Source of the DNA: CBDAUN01 sp965214875 | GTDB taxonomy: Bacteria; Pseudomonadota; Gammaproteobacteria; Arenicellales; JAJDZL01 | Reading direction: 5' to 3' | DNA length: 64,000 nt | Assembly: GCA_965214875.1 (NCBI GenBank) | Contig: OZ243980.1 | Coordinates: forward strand, 1,240,001 to 1,304,000 | Shown here: positions 36,388 to 44,904 of the stretch, one piece after another | Position numbering within the stretch: the first letter of the stretch is position 1 | Layout of the letters: each line of letters opens with the position of its first letter | Notes under the pieces: model-generated | Databases searched by the model: none | Seen by the model: the letters and a program-made list of their open reading frames with translations, nothing else | What the model was told of the DNA's origin: nothing | Position numbers and translations under genes: made by a program

Positions 36388-37569
36388 ATGCCAACGTTGA
36401 ATCGCAATCAGCATACGTCCGCGTTTCTTTCACTTGGGTTTCGTCCCTTTTTTCTCGTTGCCGCAATCTGGGCCGTGCTTGGCATGGTCATCTGGATTCT
36501 GATTCTCGCGAGAATCTTGACTGATTTGCCGATTGCGCATGACCCGGTTTCTTGGCATGCGCACGAGCTTTTGTTTGGTTATTTGAGTGCGGTTATTGCC
36601 GGTTTTTTGCTAACTGCGGTCCCCAATTGGACGGGTAGGCCGCCGCTTGCGGGAATTCCGCTACTAGTTCTGCTCATTGTCTGGATTTTCGGCCGGATCG
36701 CAGTGCTGTTGTCAGCAATGCTTCCAGCACTAGTTGTGCTTTTGGCCGATATCTCTTTCATGCTTGCGCTAGGGTGCGTAGTGCTGCAGGATATCGTGTC
36801 AGCGCGAAACTGGAAAAATCTCGTCGTGATCGCGATTCTTGGCGTTTTTGTTGCGGGCAATGCCATGTTTCACCTGCAAGCGTTTGATCGCGGCCATGTC
36901 GCTTTCGGAATTCGTTTAGGCTTGGCTGCCGTCATCATGATGATTGCGGTGATTGGCGGGCGAGTGATTCCAGCGTTTACACGCAACTGGCTAAAGGCTA
37001 AGAACTGCGACGCTTTGCCGGCTCAATTCGGTTTGCTGGACAAACTGGCATTGCTGGTGACGTTTGCGGTGCTGCTGATGTGGGTGCTGCGCCCGAGCTC
37101 GCCTGCGACAGGCTATGCGCTGTTTGCTGGAGGATTGTTGCAAGTTGGCCGCTTATTGCGTTGGCAAGGTTTCAAGACTTTGTCGGAGCCGCTAGTATGG
37201 ATCCTGCATATCGGCTATTTGTTTGTGGCCCTTGGAATGTTTGCCATGGGTGGAAGAATCTTATGGGAGAACTTGCTTATTTTTGCTTCAGCGCATCATT
37301 TTTGGCTGGTTGGCGGTGTCGGCATCATGACATTGGGAATGATGACTCGCGTGACACTTGGGCATACCGGCAGAAAATTGACTGCCGGAGCAGCGACATT
37401 CGCCATGTATGCGTTCGTCATTGCGGCGGTCATGTTGAGAGCATTAGCTTCTCTGGTCTTCGAGCAAGTTGTGGCGATGTGGGTGGTCGCCGGCGTTTTC
37501 TGGTGTTGCGGGTTTGGACTATTCTTGTGCGTATACAGCCCAATGCTTTGGCAACCGAGAAAATCTTGA
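36388..37569 (+). CDS. nnrS: NnrS family protein
   Basis: Polytopic heme- and copper-containing membrane protein associated with nitric-oxide tolerance and denitrification regulons. The product has 393 residues and about twelve predicted transmembrane segments. FRPFFLVAAIWAVLGMVIW near residue 18 and DPVSWHAHELLFGYLSAVIA near residue 51 (with histidines) are family signatures, as are GGRVIPAFTRNW near residue 191 and MTRVTLGHTGR near residue 319. No other nitrogen-oxide gene is in the window. The start is ATG 36388. Confidence 0.9.
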   Translation: MPTLNRNQHTSAFLSLGFRPFFLVAAIWAVLGMVIWILILARILTDLPIAHDPVSWHAHELLFGYLSAVIAGFLLTAVPNWTGRPPLAGIPLLVLLIVWIFGRIAVLLSAMLPALVVLLADISFMLALGCVVLQDIVSARNWKNLVVIAILGVFVAGNAMFHLQAFDRGHVAFGIRLGLAAVIMMIAVIGGRVIPAFTRNWLKAKNCDALPAQFGLLDKLALLVTFAVLLMWVLRPSSPATGYALFAGGLLQVGRLLRWQGFKTLSEPLVWILHIGYLFVALGMFAMGGRILWENLLIFASAHHFWLVGGVGIMTLGMMTRVTLGHTGRKLTAGAATFAMYAFVIAAVMLRALASLVFEQVVAMWVVAGVFWCCGFGLFLCVYSPMLWQPRKS

Positions 37570-38026
37570 AGGTTTCTGGGGTTGCGCTGGGTGAAATGAT
37601 CGAAGCATTGAACAATTCGCGATGGATTTTGTTTGCTGTCGCAGGCGGAGTTGTCCGATTCCGCAAGTTCGTATAGCGAAGCTGAAGTTGATTGGGTAGA
37701 TTGTCGAGGAGATCAGGCATCGATTCTCGGTGCTATCCGGCCAGCTTCGCTTGCAAGCTCCTTCGTGCGGATGCCGAAAAACCCTTTCAAGCAAGCGCAT
37801 AATGCTGGCCCGGGCCCCTTGAGATCCGTATAGTGTCGATGTGCGTGATCGCAGGTGCCGGAGCGAAATCTCCGCTTTTGCGGGTAGTGGCTCAGTTTGC
37901 ACACCGCAAAACCCAACAGGGAAGGAGACGGCTTCCATGCCGCCTGTTTCCCGTCCGGTATTCACGGAATTCCTCAACGGCATTCCGAAGCAGCCCGGCA
38001 GGCTTCCATTGTCGGTCCAGCACGGG
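37570..38026. other. intergenic region without recognisable gene
   Basis: About 457 bases between nnrS and the secreted-protein gene (convergent). Short frames exist, but none resembles a known protein. A motif GAGATCCGTATA near 37821 recurs at about 40688 beside IS256 debris, so part of this stretch may be transposon-derived. Confidence 0.35.
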
Positions 38027-38701
38027 CTAGCTGCTGTCGCCGCATCCCAGGGCCTGCCTGGTGGCGGTAGCGGTGTTGAACCGGCTGCCGCCGCGCGTGC
38101 CCCAGCACAGGCATTCCCTGATGTCCTGACTCGTGGCTGCCACCGCAAAGCATCCGTAGCCTCCGGAACCGCGCGTCGGCAAGTCCCCGGCCGGGGTGAG
38201 CCGCTGCTCCGCATTCGTAAAACTCCCTCGCGTCTTGAAGCAGGTGCGGATATAGGGGTTTGAGGCATTTCGGGAAAAATCAGTTGTATAAACAACCACG
38301 ACATAGCGCGTGTTCTTCTTCAGGCGCCCCGCAGTGAAAGTCGCTGATGCTATCGGACTGCCTAATGAAGCAGTTCCCAGAGCTTTGTCGCCAATCAAAG
38401 CCGACCTGCCCCCGTTTTCCATCACCGCCGCTCGAAAATTCAAGACCTGTTGATCAATCCAAGTTTGAGCGTTGCCACTTGTGATTTCTGGCAGGACAAC
38501 TTGCATAGCGTTGGTTGACGGACTGCCACTATTGTGTCTTATTTGGTTTGCCCGAATCTCCGACAAGCCCCCTTGTGTGCAGGCATCCGCCCCGGTGGTT
38601 GCCGGAATGACCAGCTGTGCCGTACTGGGCCCTGCCAGCACCGCCAGCAGCAGGAAGGCCGCTAGTTTAGCGAGGGGGGGGGATTTACAGAATGGTTTCA
38701 T
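38027..38701 (-). CDS. predicted secreted protein with poly-C tract in the signal-peptide coding region
   Basis: 224 residues. The N-terminus is a signal peptide: MKPFCKSPPLAKL, hydrophobic core AAFLLLAVLAG, cleavage likely after PSTA. The mature part has a middle domain (about 60-150, beta-rich, with YVVVVYTTDFSRNA) and a cysteine-containing C-terminus (GSGGYGCFAV, IRECLCWGTRGGS, ALGCGDSS), suggesting disulfide bonds. I do not recognise the family. Nine consecutive C's (minus strand; plus-strand G's 38674-38682) fall in codons 7-10, and any one-base change would shift the frame before the hydrophobic core. The gene is in frame as given. Confidence 0.7.
   Translation of the reverse strand: MKPFCKSPPLAKLAAFLLLAVLAGPSTAQLVIPATTGADACTQGGLSEIRANQIRHNSGSPSTNAMQVVLPEITSGNAQTWIDQQVLNFRAAVMENGGRSALIGDKALGTASLGSPIASATFTAGRLKKNTRYVVVVYTTDFSRNASNPYIRTCFKTRGSFTNAEQRLTPAGDLPTRGSGGYGCFAVAATSQDIRECLCWGTRGGSRFNTATATRQALGCGDSS
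38674..38682. repeat. poly-C (gene strand) homopolymer in secreted-protein gene
   Basis: Nine consecutive G's on the plus strand (C's on the gene strand) within codons 7-10 of the secreted protein at 38027-38701. Confidence 0.8.
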
Positions 38702-38862
38702 GGCTCTACTCCAATGGGAAACATTTTCCGGTCATTGCACCCGTTTTTCAAACTGGGCCACTGCCCTTTTGCGCCATTCGTAGATTGCCGCCGTTGCCAC
38801 GCCCTATAATCTGGAGATTTACCTAGCTGAATATAACTAGCGATCAAATTGCAAACCGTGAA

Positions 38863-40191
38863 ATGAACCAGAAACCGATCATAAACGAACCGCTGATGTT
38901 GGCGATAACAAGCGACATCGCAGGCAAGGTTCGCGGAAAATCTTTTCCGTTGCGTCAATTCGAAAAACGATTAAAGCGCGGAGTTGGCTGGACACCAACC
39001 AATGTCCAAATTACTTGCTTCGACTCGATTGCCGAAAGTCCGTTCGGCGCCCTCGGAGATCTGGTGCTGATACCAGATCCTTCGACGCGCGTCGAGGTCG
39101 ATTACCAGGATGGATTGCCAGTCGAACGCTTTGTAATCGGCAACATTCGAAAAACCGATCAAACTGCCTGGGAATTTTGCACTCGCTCAATACTGCAATC
39201 GGCATTGGAGCGATTGGTGGCAGTGTCCGGAATTCATCTATATGGCGCCTTCGAGCATGAATTTCATTTTGTAGACGCTGGCAGTGTGCTAGGCCGCGCC
39301 TATACAAGCGATGGTTTTCGTTCCCAGAGATCGTTTGCAGAAGCGCTGTTTTCTGCCATGGATCAGGCAGATTTGAAACCGGATACCTTCATGAAGGAAT
39401 ACGGCATTGATCAGTTCGAAGTAACGGCAGGACCGGTCAGCGGTATTGCGATTGCCGATCAAGGGACGATCATTCGTGAACTTGTGAAAATTACAGCGGA
39501 ACGTTTCGGGCTTAGGGCCAGCTTTGCACCGTTGCGCTCGCCCTTTGGAGTCGGCAACGGTGTTCATATTCATATGAGTTTGCGTGATGACAAAAACCGC
39601 TCGATAACGCATGATCCAAATAGTCGCCACGGCCTCAGCGATATTGCAGGACGATTTGTGGCGGGCATTTTGAAATATCTAGACCGGGTCGTCGCATTGA
39701 CTGCGCCAAGCGTCGCTTCCTATACCCGACTAACGCCGCATCGGTGGAGCGCAGCCTATAACAACTTGGGCTTCCGAGATCGAGAGTCGGCGGTTCGCAT
39801 ATGTCCGGTGTCAGATTTGAGCGACGTGTCTGTCGCTGATCAGTTCAACTTTGAATTTCGTGCTTCAGATGCCGCTTCCAGTCCTTACCTTTGTTTGGCA
39901 GCACTTGTTCATGCTGGAGCCCAAGGCATTGAAGAACATCTCAGTTGTCCAGAGGCCACCGAAGAAGATTTGTCGCTGCTTAGTGTCGATGCGCTAAGGA
40001 AAAAAGGCATCGTTCGCTTACCTGACACCCTTGCATCCGCCCTTGATTGCTTCCGTCAGGACGATACGGTTAGGAGTTGGTTTCCGGCGGATTTTGCCGA
40101 TGTCTATGTCAAGCACAAGCTGGGCGAGATGGCATGCTTGGAAGGCAAGACCGAAACGGAAATCTGCGCAGCTTACGAGTCTGCCTACTAG
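38863..40191 (+). CDS. glutamine synthetase family protein (possibly gamma-glutamylpolyamine synthetase-like)
   Basis: 442 residues, catalytic fold of the GlnA family. FEHEFHF near residue 126 carries metal-binding glutamates; YGIDQFEVTAGP, GVGNGVHIHMSL near residue 232 (GNGxHxHxSL, with the metal-ligand histidine) and RLTPHRWSAAYNN near residue 289 (ATP and glutamate site) are also present. The short N-terminal beta-grasp region and the divergent motifs place it with GlnA homologues that glutamylate amines (PuuA/GlnT groups) rather than with housekeeping GlnA. The substrate cannot be read from the sequence. The start is ATG 38863. Confidence 0.8.
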   Translation: MNQKPIINEPLMLAITSDIAGKVRGKSFPLRQFEKRLKRGVGWTPTNVQITCFDSIAESPFGALGDLVLIPDPSTRVEVDYQDGLPVERFVIGNIRKTDQTAWEFCTRSILQSALERLVAVSGIHLYGAFEHEFHFVDAGSVLGRAYTSDGFRSQRSFAEALFSAMDQADLKPDTFMKEYGIDQFEVTAGPVSGIAIADQGTIIRELVKITAERFGLRASFAPLRSPFGVGNGVHIHMSLRDDKNRSITHDPNSRHGLSDIAGRFVAGILKYLDRVVALTAPSVASYTRLTPHRWSAAYNNLGFRDRESAVRICPVSDLSDVSVADQFNFEFRASDAASSPYLCLAALVHAGAQGIEEHLSCPEATEEDLSLLSVDALRKKGIVRLPDTLASALDCFRQDDTVRSWFPADFADVYVKHKLGEMACLEGKTETEICAAYESAY

Positions 40192-40192
40192 A

Positions 40193-40425
40193 GCGTGTCA
40201 ACACTGCGTAGCGCATTGAAGATCAGTACGAAAACGACGAATCCGAGATGCATGGCATCGAGCCTGTCGCCGTGCGAGAAGAACCTGCGGCAGCTCCGGC
40301 GGAATAGCCGCCGCGCTCGTTGAACTGGTTGCATAGCATTTGGTCGTAGTCCTAGGGTTCGACCCGGCTTTCCGTTGCGCAACTGACCGCGGCGGCGCGG
40401 GCCGCCGGTGTCCTCCAGCAAGAAC
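40193..40425 (-). pseudogene. IS5-like transposase C-terminal fragment
   Basis: The minus strand reads FFSHGDRLDAMHLGF then VVFVLIFNALRSVDTL. It parallels the fragment at 7505-7695 (FEKTDAMFHGFIVFSPTFDA) at the very C-terminus of an IS5-type transposase. A frameshift separates a piece containing CNQFNERG. The rest of the element is missing. Confidence 0.45.
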
Positions 40426-40477
40426 CATGCTCTGAATTCGGTGATTTCCAGGTACTAGCAGGCAGTTTCAAGGTCTA

Positions 40478-40856
40478 ATTGTCGATTTGGATACCTGCTG
40501 GCGGTCGAGGACGGCGTGCGCGAGTTGGCCGGCAGCTGGAAACGAGGCACTGTAGGACCTGATGGGCATGAACGTGCCGAAGCTGCTGGTTGGCGACGGC
40601 ACACTGTGATTTTGGGCGATGCCTGGATTAGGCGAATCCGGAGACTCGCTGCTAGTTTTGCCGCAAGACGGGCAACATCTCCGAGATCCGTATAAAACCG
40701 CCTAGCCTAGAGCCAAGCAAGCGCAGCAGCAGATCTGGATGGCCGAGACTCGGGAATGATGCCGAGGCGGTGCTCCAGGACTTCGTTGATCCCTACGGGG
40801 ACAAGTGCCCGAAGGCGGCCGAGCGGCTTCAGAAAGCTCGGCAGGTGGTGTGAGGG
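40478..40856 (+). pseudogene. IS256-family transposase remnant
   Basis: In three frames one can follow an IS256 transposase: EDGVRELAGSWKR, MNVPKLLVGDGTL (catalytic aspartate region), QIWMAETRE, DAEAVLQDFVDPYGDKCPKA and AERLQKARQVV. These are in the correct order but separated by frameshifts and stops. The N-terminal and C-terminal thirds are absent. Non-functional. Confidence 0.7.
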
Positions 40857-41004
40857 TGTACAATTCAAAGACGGAATTGAGACGGGAGAGACCCGCGACC
40901 AGGTAGCTGCTTGAAAGCCCTAAGCACGGCTTTTGGCAATATCTCCCGTTTTCTTGGAAGATTGGAATTTGCCGTGCGCAGCAAGAAAACATGGTTCGCA
41001 AAAT

Positions 41005-42162
41005 ATGGATACCGCAGACCTGCTGAAACTCATAAAGAACGGCGAAGACACTAAGCATCAGTTTAAATCTGATGTAATTCGCGCCGACAGTCTTGCCACC
41101 GAAATGGTCGCGCTCAGTAATTCACAAGGCGGTTTGATCTTGATCGGGGTGGCGGACAATGGAGGGATCTCAGGACTGACGCCCGATGACATGAGGCGCA
41201 TCAACCAGCTTGTTTCCAATGCGTCTGTCGAACATGTGCGCCCTCCAATCAGCCCTGCAACCGAAAATTTCATTTTGCCAAACGGCATGGTAATGGTCGT
41301 AGAGGTTCCTGAAGGAGTCAGCAAGCCCTACATGGATAGGAATCTCCATGTTTATGTGAAGGTGGGAGCGGACAAGCGCAAGGTAAATGCTCGCGAAGAA
41401 TTGCTGAGGATCTTTCAGCAGGCGGCGCTGGTTCATGCCGATGCAATTCCTGTAAAAAGCTCTTCCGTATCGGATATCGATAAAGCGTATTTCGATGCGT
41501 ATTTCGAGAAGGAATTTGGAGAATTGCCGGAGTATCAGGAAATGCCGGTAGCCCGGCTATTGGAAAGCATGAACTTGGCAAAAGATGGACAGCTGAATAT
41601 CGGCGGCATTCTTTTGTTCGGATTGCGGCCGCAATATAAATTGCCTGTTTTTCATGTGAAAGCTGTCGCTTTCCCCGGAATTGCCATAGAGGATGTTCAC
41701 TATATTGACAGCCAGGACATTAAAGGCAAGCTGGCCGATGTGTTTCGAGCGACGGTCGGGTTTGCGCTTTCAAATATAAAGCACGTGCAAAACGGTCAGA
41801 GTGTTAACTCGCTTGGGGAACCGGAGATTCCGAGAGTTGTCTTTCAAGAGCTGGTAGCCAACGCTCTCATCCATCGAGACTACTTTGTTTCGGCACCGGT
41901 CAAGCTGCTGGTGTTTGCGGACCGAGTCGAAATTGTCAGTCCGGGCCGCTTGCCGAACAACTTGACAGTCGAAAACATCAAGCTGGGCAACTCGAATATT
42001 CGAAATCCGATTCTTGCCTCGTTCGCGCCAAGATTGTTGCCGTATCGGGGGCTTGGCAGCGGGATCAGGCGTGCGCTTAAGGCGTATTCGGACATCGAGC
42101 TTCTCGATGATCAAGATGGCAATGCATTCCGAGCGACAATTAGGCGCCTATCCCCAAGATAG
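41005..42162 (+). CDS. AlbA_2 (Schlafen-type) domain transcriptional regulator / RecG-related protein
   Basis: 385 residues. The N-terminal AlbA_2 domain (about 1-130) has EDTKHQFKSDVI (the ExxxxExK-like start), VALSNSQGGLILIGVADNG, and VEVPEGVSKPY. The C-terminal half (about 200-385) is the HATPase_c_4-type domain with PRVVFQELVANALIHRDY and VEIVSPGRLPNNLTVENI. These proteins are often annotated as ATP-dependent helicase-related or transcriptional regulators, and some occur in defence loci; the role here is unknown. The start is ATG 41005; an upstream frame to 40933 does not match the family. IS256 debris lies immediately upstream. Confidence 0.85.
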   Translation: MDTADLLKLIKNGEDTKHQFKSDVIRADSLATEMVALSNSQGGLILIGVADNGGISGLTPDDMRRINQLVSNASVEHVRPPISPATENFILPNGMVMVVEVPEGVSKPYMDRNLHVYVKVGADKRKVNAREELLRIFQQAALVHADAIPVKSSSVSDIDKAYFDAYFEKEFGELPEYQEMPVARLLESMNLAKDGQLNIGGILLFGLRPQYKLPVFHVKAVAFPGIAIEDVHYIDSQDIKGKLADVFRATVGFALSNIKHVQNGQSVNSLGEPEIPRVVFQELVANALIHRDYFVSAPVKLLVFADRVEIVSPGRLPNNLTVENIKLGNSNIRNPILASFAPRLLPYRGLGSGIRRALKAYSDIELLDDQDGNAFRATIRRLSPR

Positions 42163-42300
42163 CTATTTTGAAATGTCATCAAGCACAGCAACTTGATTCG
42201 CTTCAAGCGTTCCGCGGACGAAATCGCACGATAAGTCTGTTCGCCAAGATGGCATTGGCGCAAATGGGATGCCCGTCGATATCGTCTGTTTTTGCCGGGC

Positions 42301-43797
42301 TCAGTGAACTGAGGCAAACATGATGGCTTCATCAGTAACGTCGGCAGGAGAGAATTCTTCCACAACACGGCCCTGACGGCATACCAAAATTCGGTCCGAT
42401 AGCTTGCGCACTTCGGGCAGATACGAAGAGATGACGATTACGGCTAATCCTTCGTCGGCTAGTTGGCCAATAATTTCATGCACCTCTGCAATGGCCGCCA
42501 CGTCCACGCCGCGCGTTGGCTCATCGAAGATGATCAGCTTAGGTTTTTGAATCACTGTTTTGCCGATAACCGTCTTTTGCTGATTACCGCCTGACAATTC
42601 AACGACTTTTGCATTGTCGTTGATCGCCCTGACCGACATCTTGTCGATCCACGTGCTAGCTATCTTCCGTAGCTCGCTCATGGACACTGTCGCCTTTTTG
42701 TGAAACTTCGAGGACAGGAATCCTGAATAGAGATTTTCGCCGATTGTCATGGTGTCGAAGAATCCTTCGGTCTTCCGATCCTCTGTCACGTAGACGATGC
42801 CGTCCGAGACCGCTTTGCTCGGAACGCGGTAGCGAATCGGGTCGCCGTGCAGATTGATTTGCCCGCCGCGGGCAAAGTCTCGCTTGTAGATGCCGGAAAT
42901 AATCTTTACGGTTTCGGTTCTGCCAGAACCGACAAGACCGAAAATGGTGGTTACTTGGCCAGAGAAAATCGAAAACGAGTTGTTCTTGACCATGCTGCCC
43001 ATGGACAAGCCCTGAACACTGAGGATTTTCTCCCCAGCTGGCCGAATGTCCTCCAGGCTTTTGGGCTGGTATATCTGATAGGAAAGACTTCGTCCCACCA
43101 TTGCTTGCACAACCTTGTTGCGGTCAAGGCTTTCGGTGTGCTCAGTAAATATTTTGTTCCCGTCACGCAATACCGTGATTCGATCGCTGATTTGAAGCGA
43201 CTCTTCTAGTGCGTGCGAAATGAAAATCACTGAAACCCCATCATCTCTTAAGCGTTGAATAAGCGAGAATAGGTGCTTTTTCTCTTCGGGTGTCAACGAG
43301 GCAGTCGGCTCGTCGAAGATCAGCACCTTCGCATCGAGCCTGACCGCTCTTGCGATTTCCAGCATCTGCCGCTGAGCCGCTCCTAAAGACATCACCAAGT
43401 CTGTCGGGCTGACAGTGAAGTTCAACGATTGAAGAAACTGCTGAGCTGCGATATTGATCCCTCGAAGGCGATTCAAGAATTTTTCATTTCCCAAAAACAG
43501 ATTTTGTGCGACAGTCATGGACGGCACCAGGCTGGTTTCCTGAAACACCATCGCAATCCCCATGTTCAATGCCTCCGCCGGGCCGCTGAAGGAGATCTCC
43601 TCGCCATTGACGAATATCGAACCGCTCGTCGGCTCGACAACGCCCGCCATGACCTTGGTCAAGGTGGATTTGCCAGCGCCATTTTCGCCGAGGATTGAGT
43701 GCAGTTCGCCTTGGCGAAGATCGAAGTCGATGTCGTGCACGGCTTTTGTGCCGCGATACTCCTTGCAAATCTTCTCCAGCCTTACGACTGTGTTCAC
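42301..43797 (-). CDS. sugar ABC transporter ATP-binding protein (RbsA/MglA type)
   Basis: 498 residues, two tandem ATPase domains, as in ribose/galactose importers. Domain 1: Walker A GENGAGKSTL near residue 38, VLIFDEPTASLT Walker B. Domain 2: GLVGSGRTET (degenerate Walker A), signature LSGGNQQKTVIGK, Walker B LIIFDEPTRGVD. It powers import through the permease domains encoded upstream. It is the last gene of the minus-strand transport group, 15 bases after the SMP-30-like gene. The start is GTG/ATG near 43797. Confidence 0.93.
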   Translation of the reverse strand: MNTVVRLEKICKEYRGTKAVHDIDFDLRQGELHSILGENGAGKSTLTKVMAGVVEPTSGSIFVNGEEISFSGPAEALNMGIAMVFQETSLVPSMTVAQNLFLGNEKFLNRLRGINIAAQQFLQSLNFTVSPTDLVMSLGAAQRQMLEIARAVRLDAKVLIFDEPTASLTPEEKKHLFSLIQRLRDDGVSVIFISHALEESLQISDRITVLRDGNKIFTEHTESLDRNKVVQAMVGRSLSYQIYQPKSLEDIRPAGEKILSVQGLSMGSMVKNNSFSIFSGQVTTIFGLVGSGRTETVKIISGIYKRDFARGGQINLHGDPIRYRVPSKAVSDGIVYVTEDRKTEGFFDTMTIGENLYSGFLSSKFHKKATVSMSELRKIASTWIDKMSVRAINDNAKVVELSGGNQQKTVIGKTVIQKPKLIIFDEPTRGVDVAAIAEVHEIIGQLADEGLAVIVISSYLPEVRKLSDRILVCRQGRVVEEFSPADVTDEAIMFASVH

Positions 43798-43812
43798 GTT
43801 CGCATCCTCTTT

Positions 43813-44904
43813 TTATTGGGCGAGTTCAACAATGCAGTCACCGCCTTTGGAGGTGACGAATACACGGTCTTGAATTTGACAGCAGCTTGTTACTCCGTGA
43901 CGCGTCCCATTCGCACGGCTATGATAGCTGTCAACGGGTCTGTTCCCATTGTCTAGGCGGATCAGCATGCCGTAAGACAGGGATGGGGCCCAGGGCTTGT
44001 GGATGTTCATCGTCTTGACCCCGCCTTGCTGCAAAGGCTCCAGAAAGTTTTGTCCGCTCTTCAAAGTGGGCGCGATCCAGTATTCAGGATCAATGGTGCT
44101 GACCATTTCTTTGCGAAACTCGCTTTGCCTCAGCACGAACTCGATGAGACGGTTGCGAGGCGCGTAAAGGCACAGCATGAGCTGCGAGTCGGGCAGTGCA
44201 GACATTCTGGCGGGATAGCCCGGCAGATCGCTCACAACCGCTTCGGGAGCGGACTGGCCGGTCGTCGAAACCTTCAAAATTCGATGCTTCCAGCATTCGG
44301 CCACCAGAATGTCGTCGCTGTCAGGTAACGTTGCTAGCCCATAGGGATAGCCAAGTTCGCCAATGACAAAGTGGCTCTCTTTGGTCGAAAGATCTATTTT
44401 TACAACCGAACCTGTCCGGCCAATCTGCAAAAGGTCGCGGGCCATCTCGGTCGCTTTCACCTCCTTTGATCCTCGGCAGATGATCAGCGCATTGCGATCA
44501 TCGAACGCTAAAGCTGTTGGGCAATGCATGCGTTCTGTGTGAATCGAAGGCTCGAAACGCTCTCGCTCTATCGCGCCAATGGCGATCGTGCCGTTGTCGT
44601 AGCCAATCGCAACGATTCCATCCGGCTTGCTGGCCATGCAGGTGATGGTATTTTCGAATTCCTCGACGAGCTGCGGTTTTTCAGATGCTTCGAGCGGATT
44701 CAGTTTCAACAGCCGGTTGCCGGAAGAAAACCACAATTGCCCGCGAACTTCGATTGCGTTATCCGGCTGGTCAATCCGTTCGGCTATTGTTGCCGCTTCG
44801 TCCAGCCTGTTGTTTGGACGCAGGACTCCGTCCAATGGCGGAACCACAATCGCTTTTGTTCGCAACTGTTCGACGCATCGGTCGAATAGTTCGTCAATAA
44901 TCAA
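43813..44904 (-). CDS. SMP-30/strictosidine-synthase-like beta-propeller protein
   Basis: About 363 residues. The pattern of short repeats (LWFSSGNRLLKLNP, ALAFDDRNALIICRGS, GYPYGLATLPDSDDILVAEC, DLPGYPARMSALPDSQLMLC) fits a six-bladed calcium-dependent propeller of the SMP-30/gluconolactonase/strictosidine synthase group. No signal peptide, so probably cytoplasmic. The family includes lactonases, but enzymatic activity is not shown here. I choose the TTG at 44904, which overlaps the stop of the preceding gene as TTGA with AAGCAAGG just upstream; a TTG at 44940 is the alternative. It is similar in pattern to the propeller fused to the permease upstream. Confidence 0.78.
   Translation of the reverse strand: MIIDELFDRCVEQLRTKAIVVPPLDGVLRPNNRLDEAATIAERIDQPDNAIEVRGQLWFSSGNRLLKLNPLEASEKPQLVEEFENTITCMASKPDGIVAIGYDNGTIAIGAIERERFEPSIHTERMHCPTALAFDDRNALIICRGSKEVKATEMARDLLQIGRTGSVVKIDLSTKESHFVIGELGYPYGLATLPDSDDILVAECWKHRILKVSTTGQSAPEAVVSDLPGYPARMSALPDSQLMLCLYAPRNRLIEFVLRQSEFRKEMVSTIDPEYWIAPTLKSGQNFLEPLQQGGVKTMNIHKPWAPSLSYGMLIRLDNGNRPVDSYHSRANGTRHGVTSCCQIQDRVFVTSKGGDCIVELAQ

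Noticed and set aside
38027..38304. Overlapping frames opposite the secreted-protein gene (proline/arginine-rich)
   Set aside because: They are out-of-frame shadows of the cysteine-containing secreted protein, which has a proper signal peptide.
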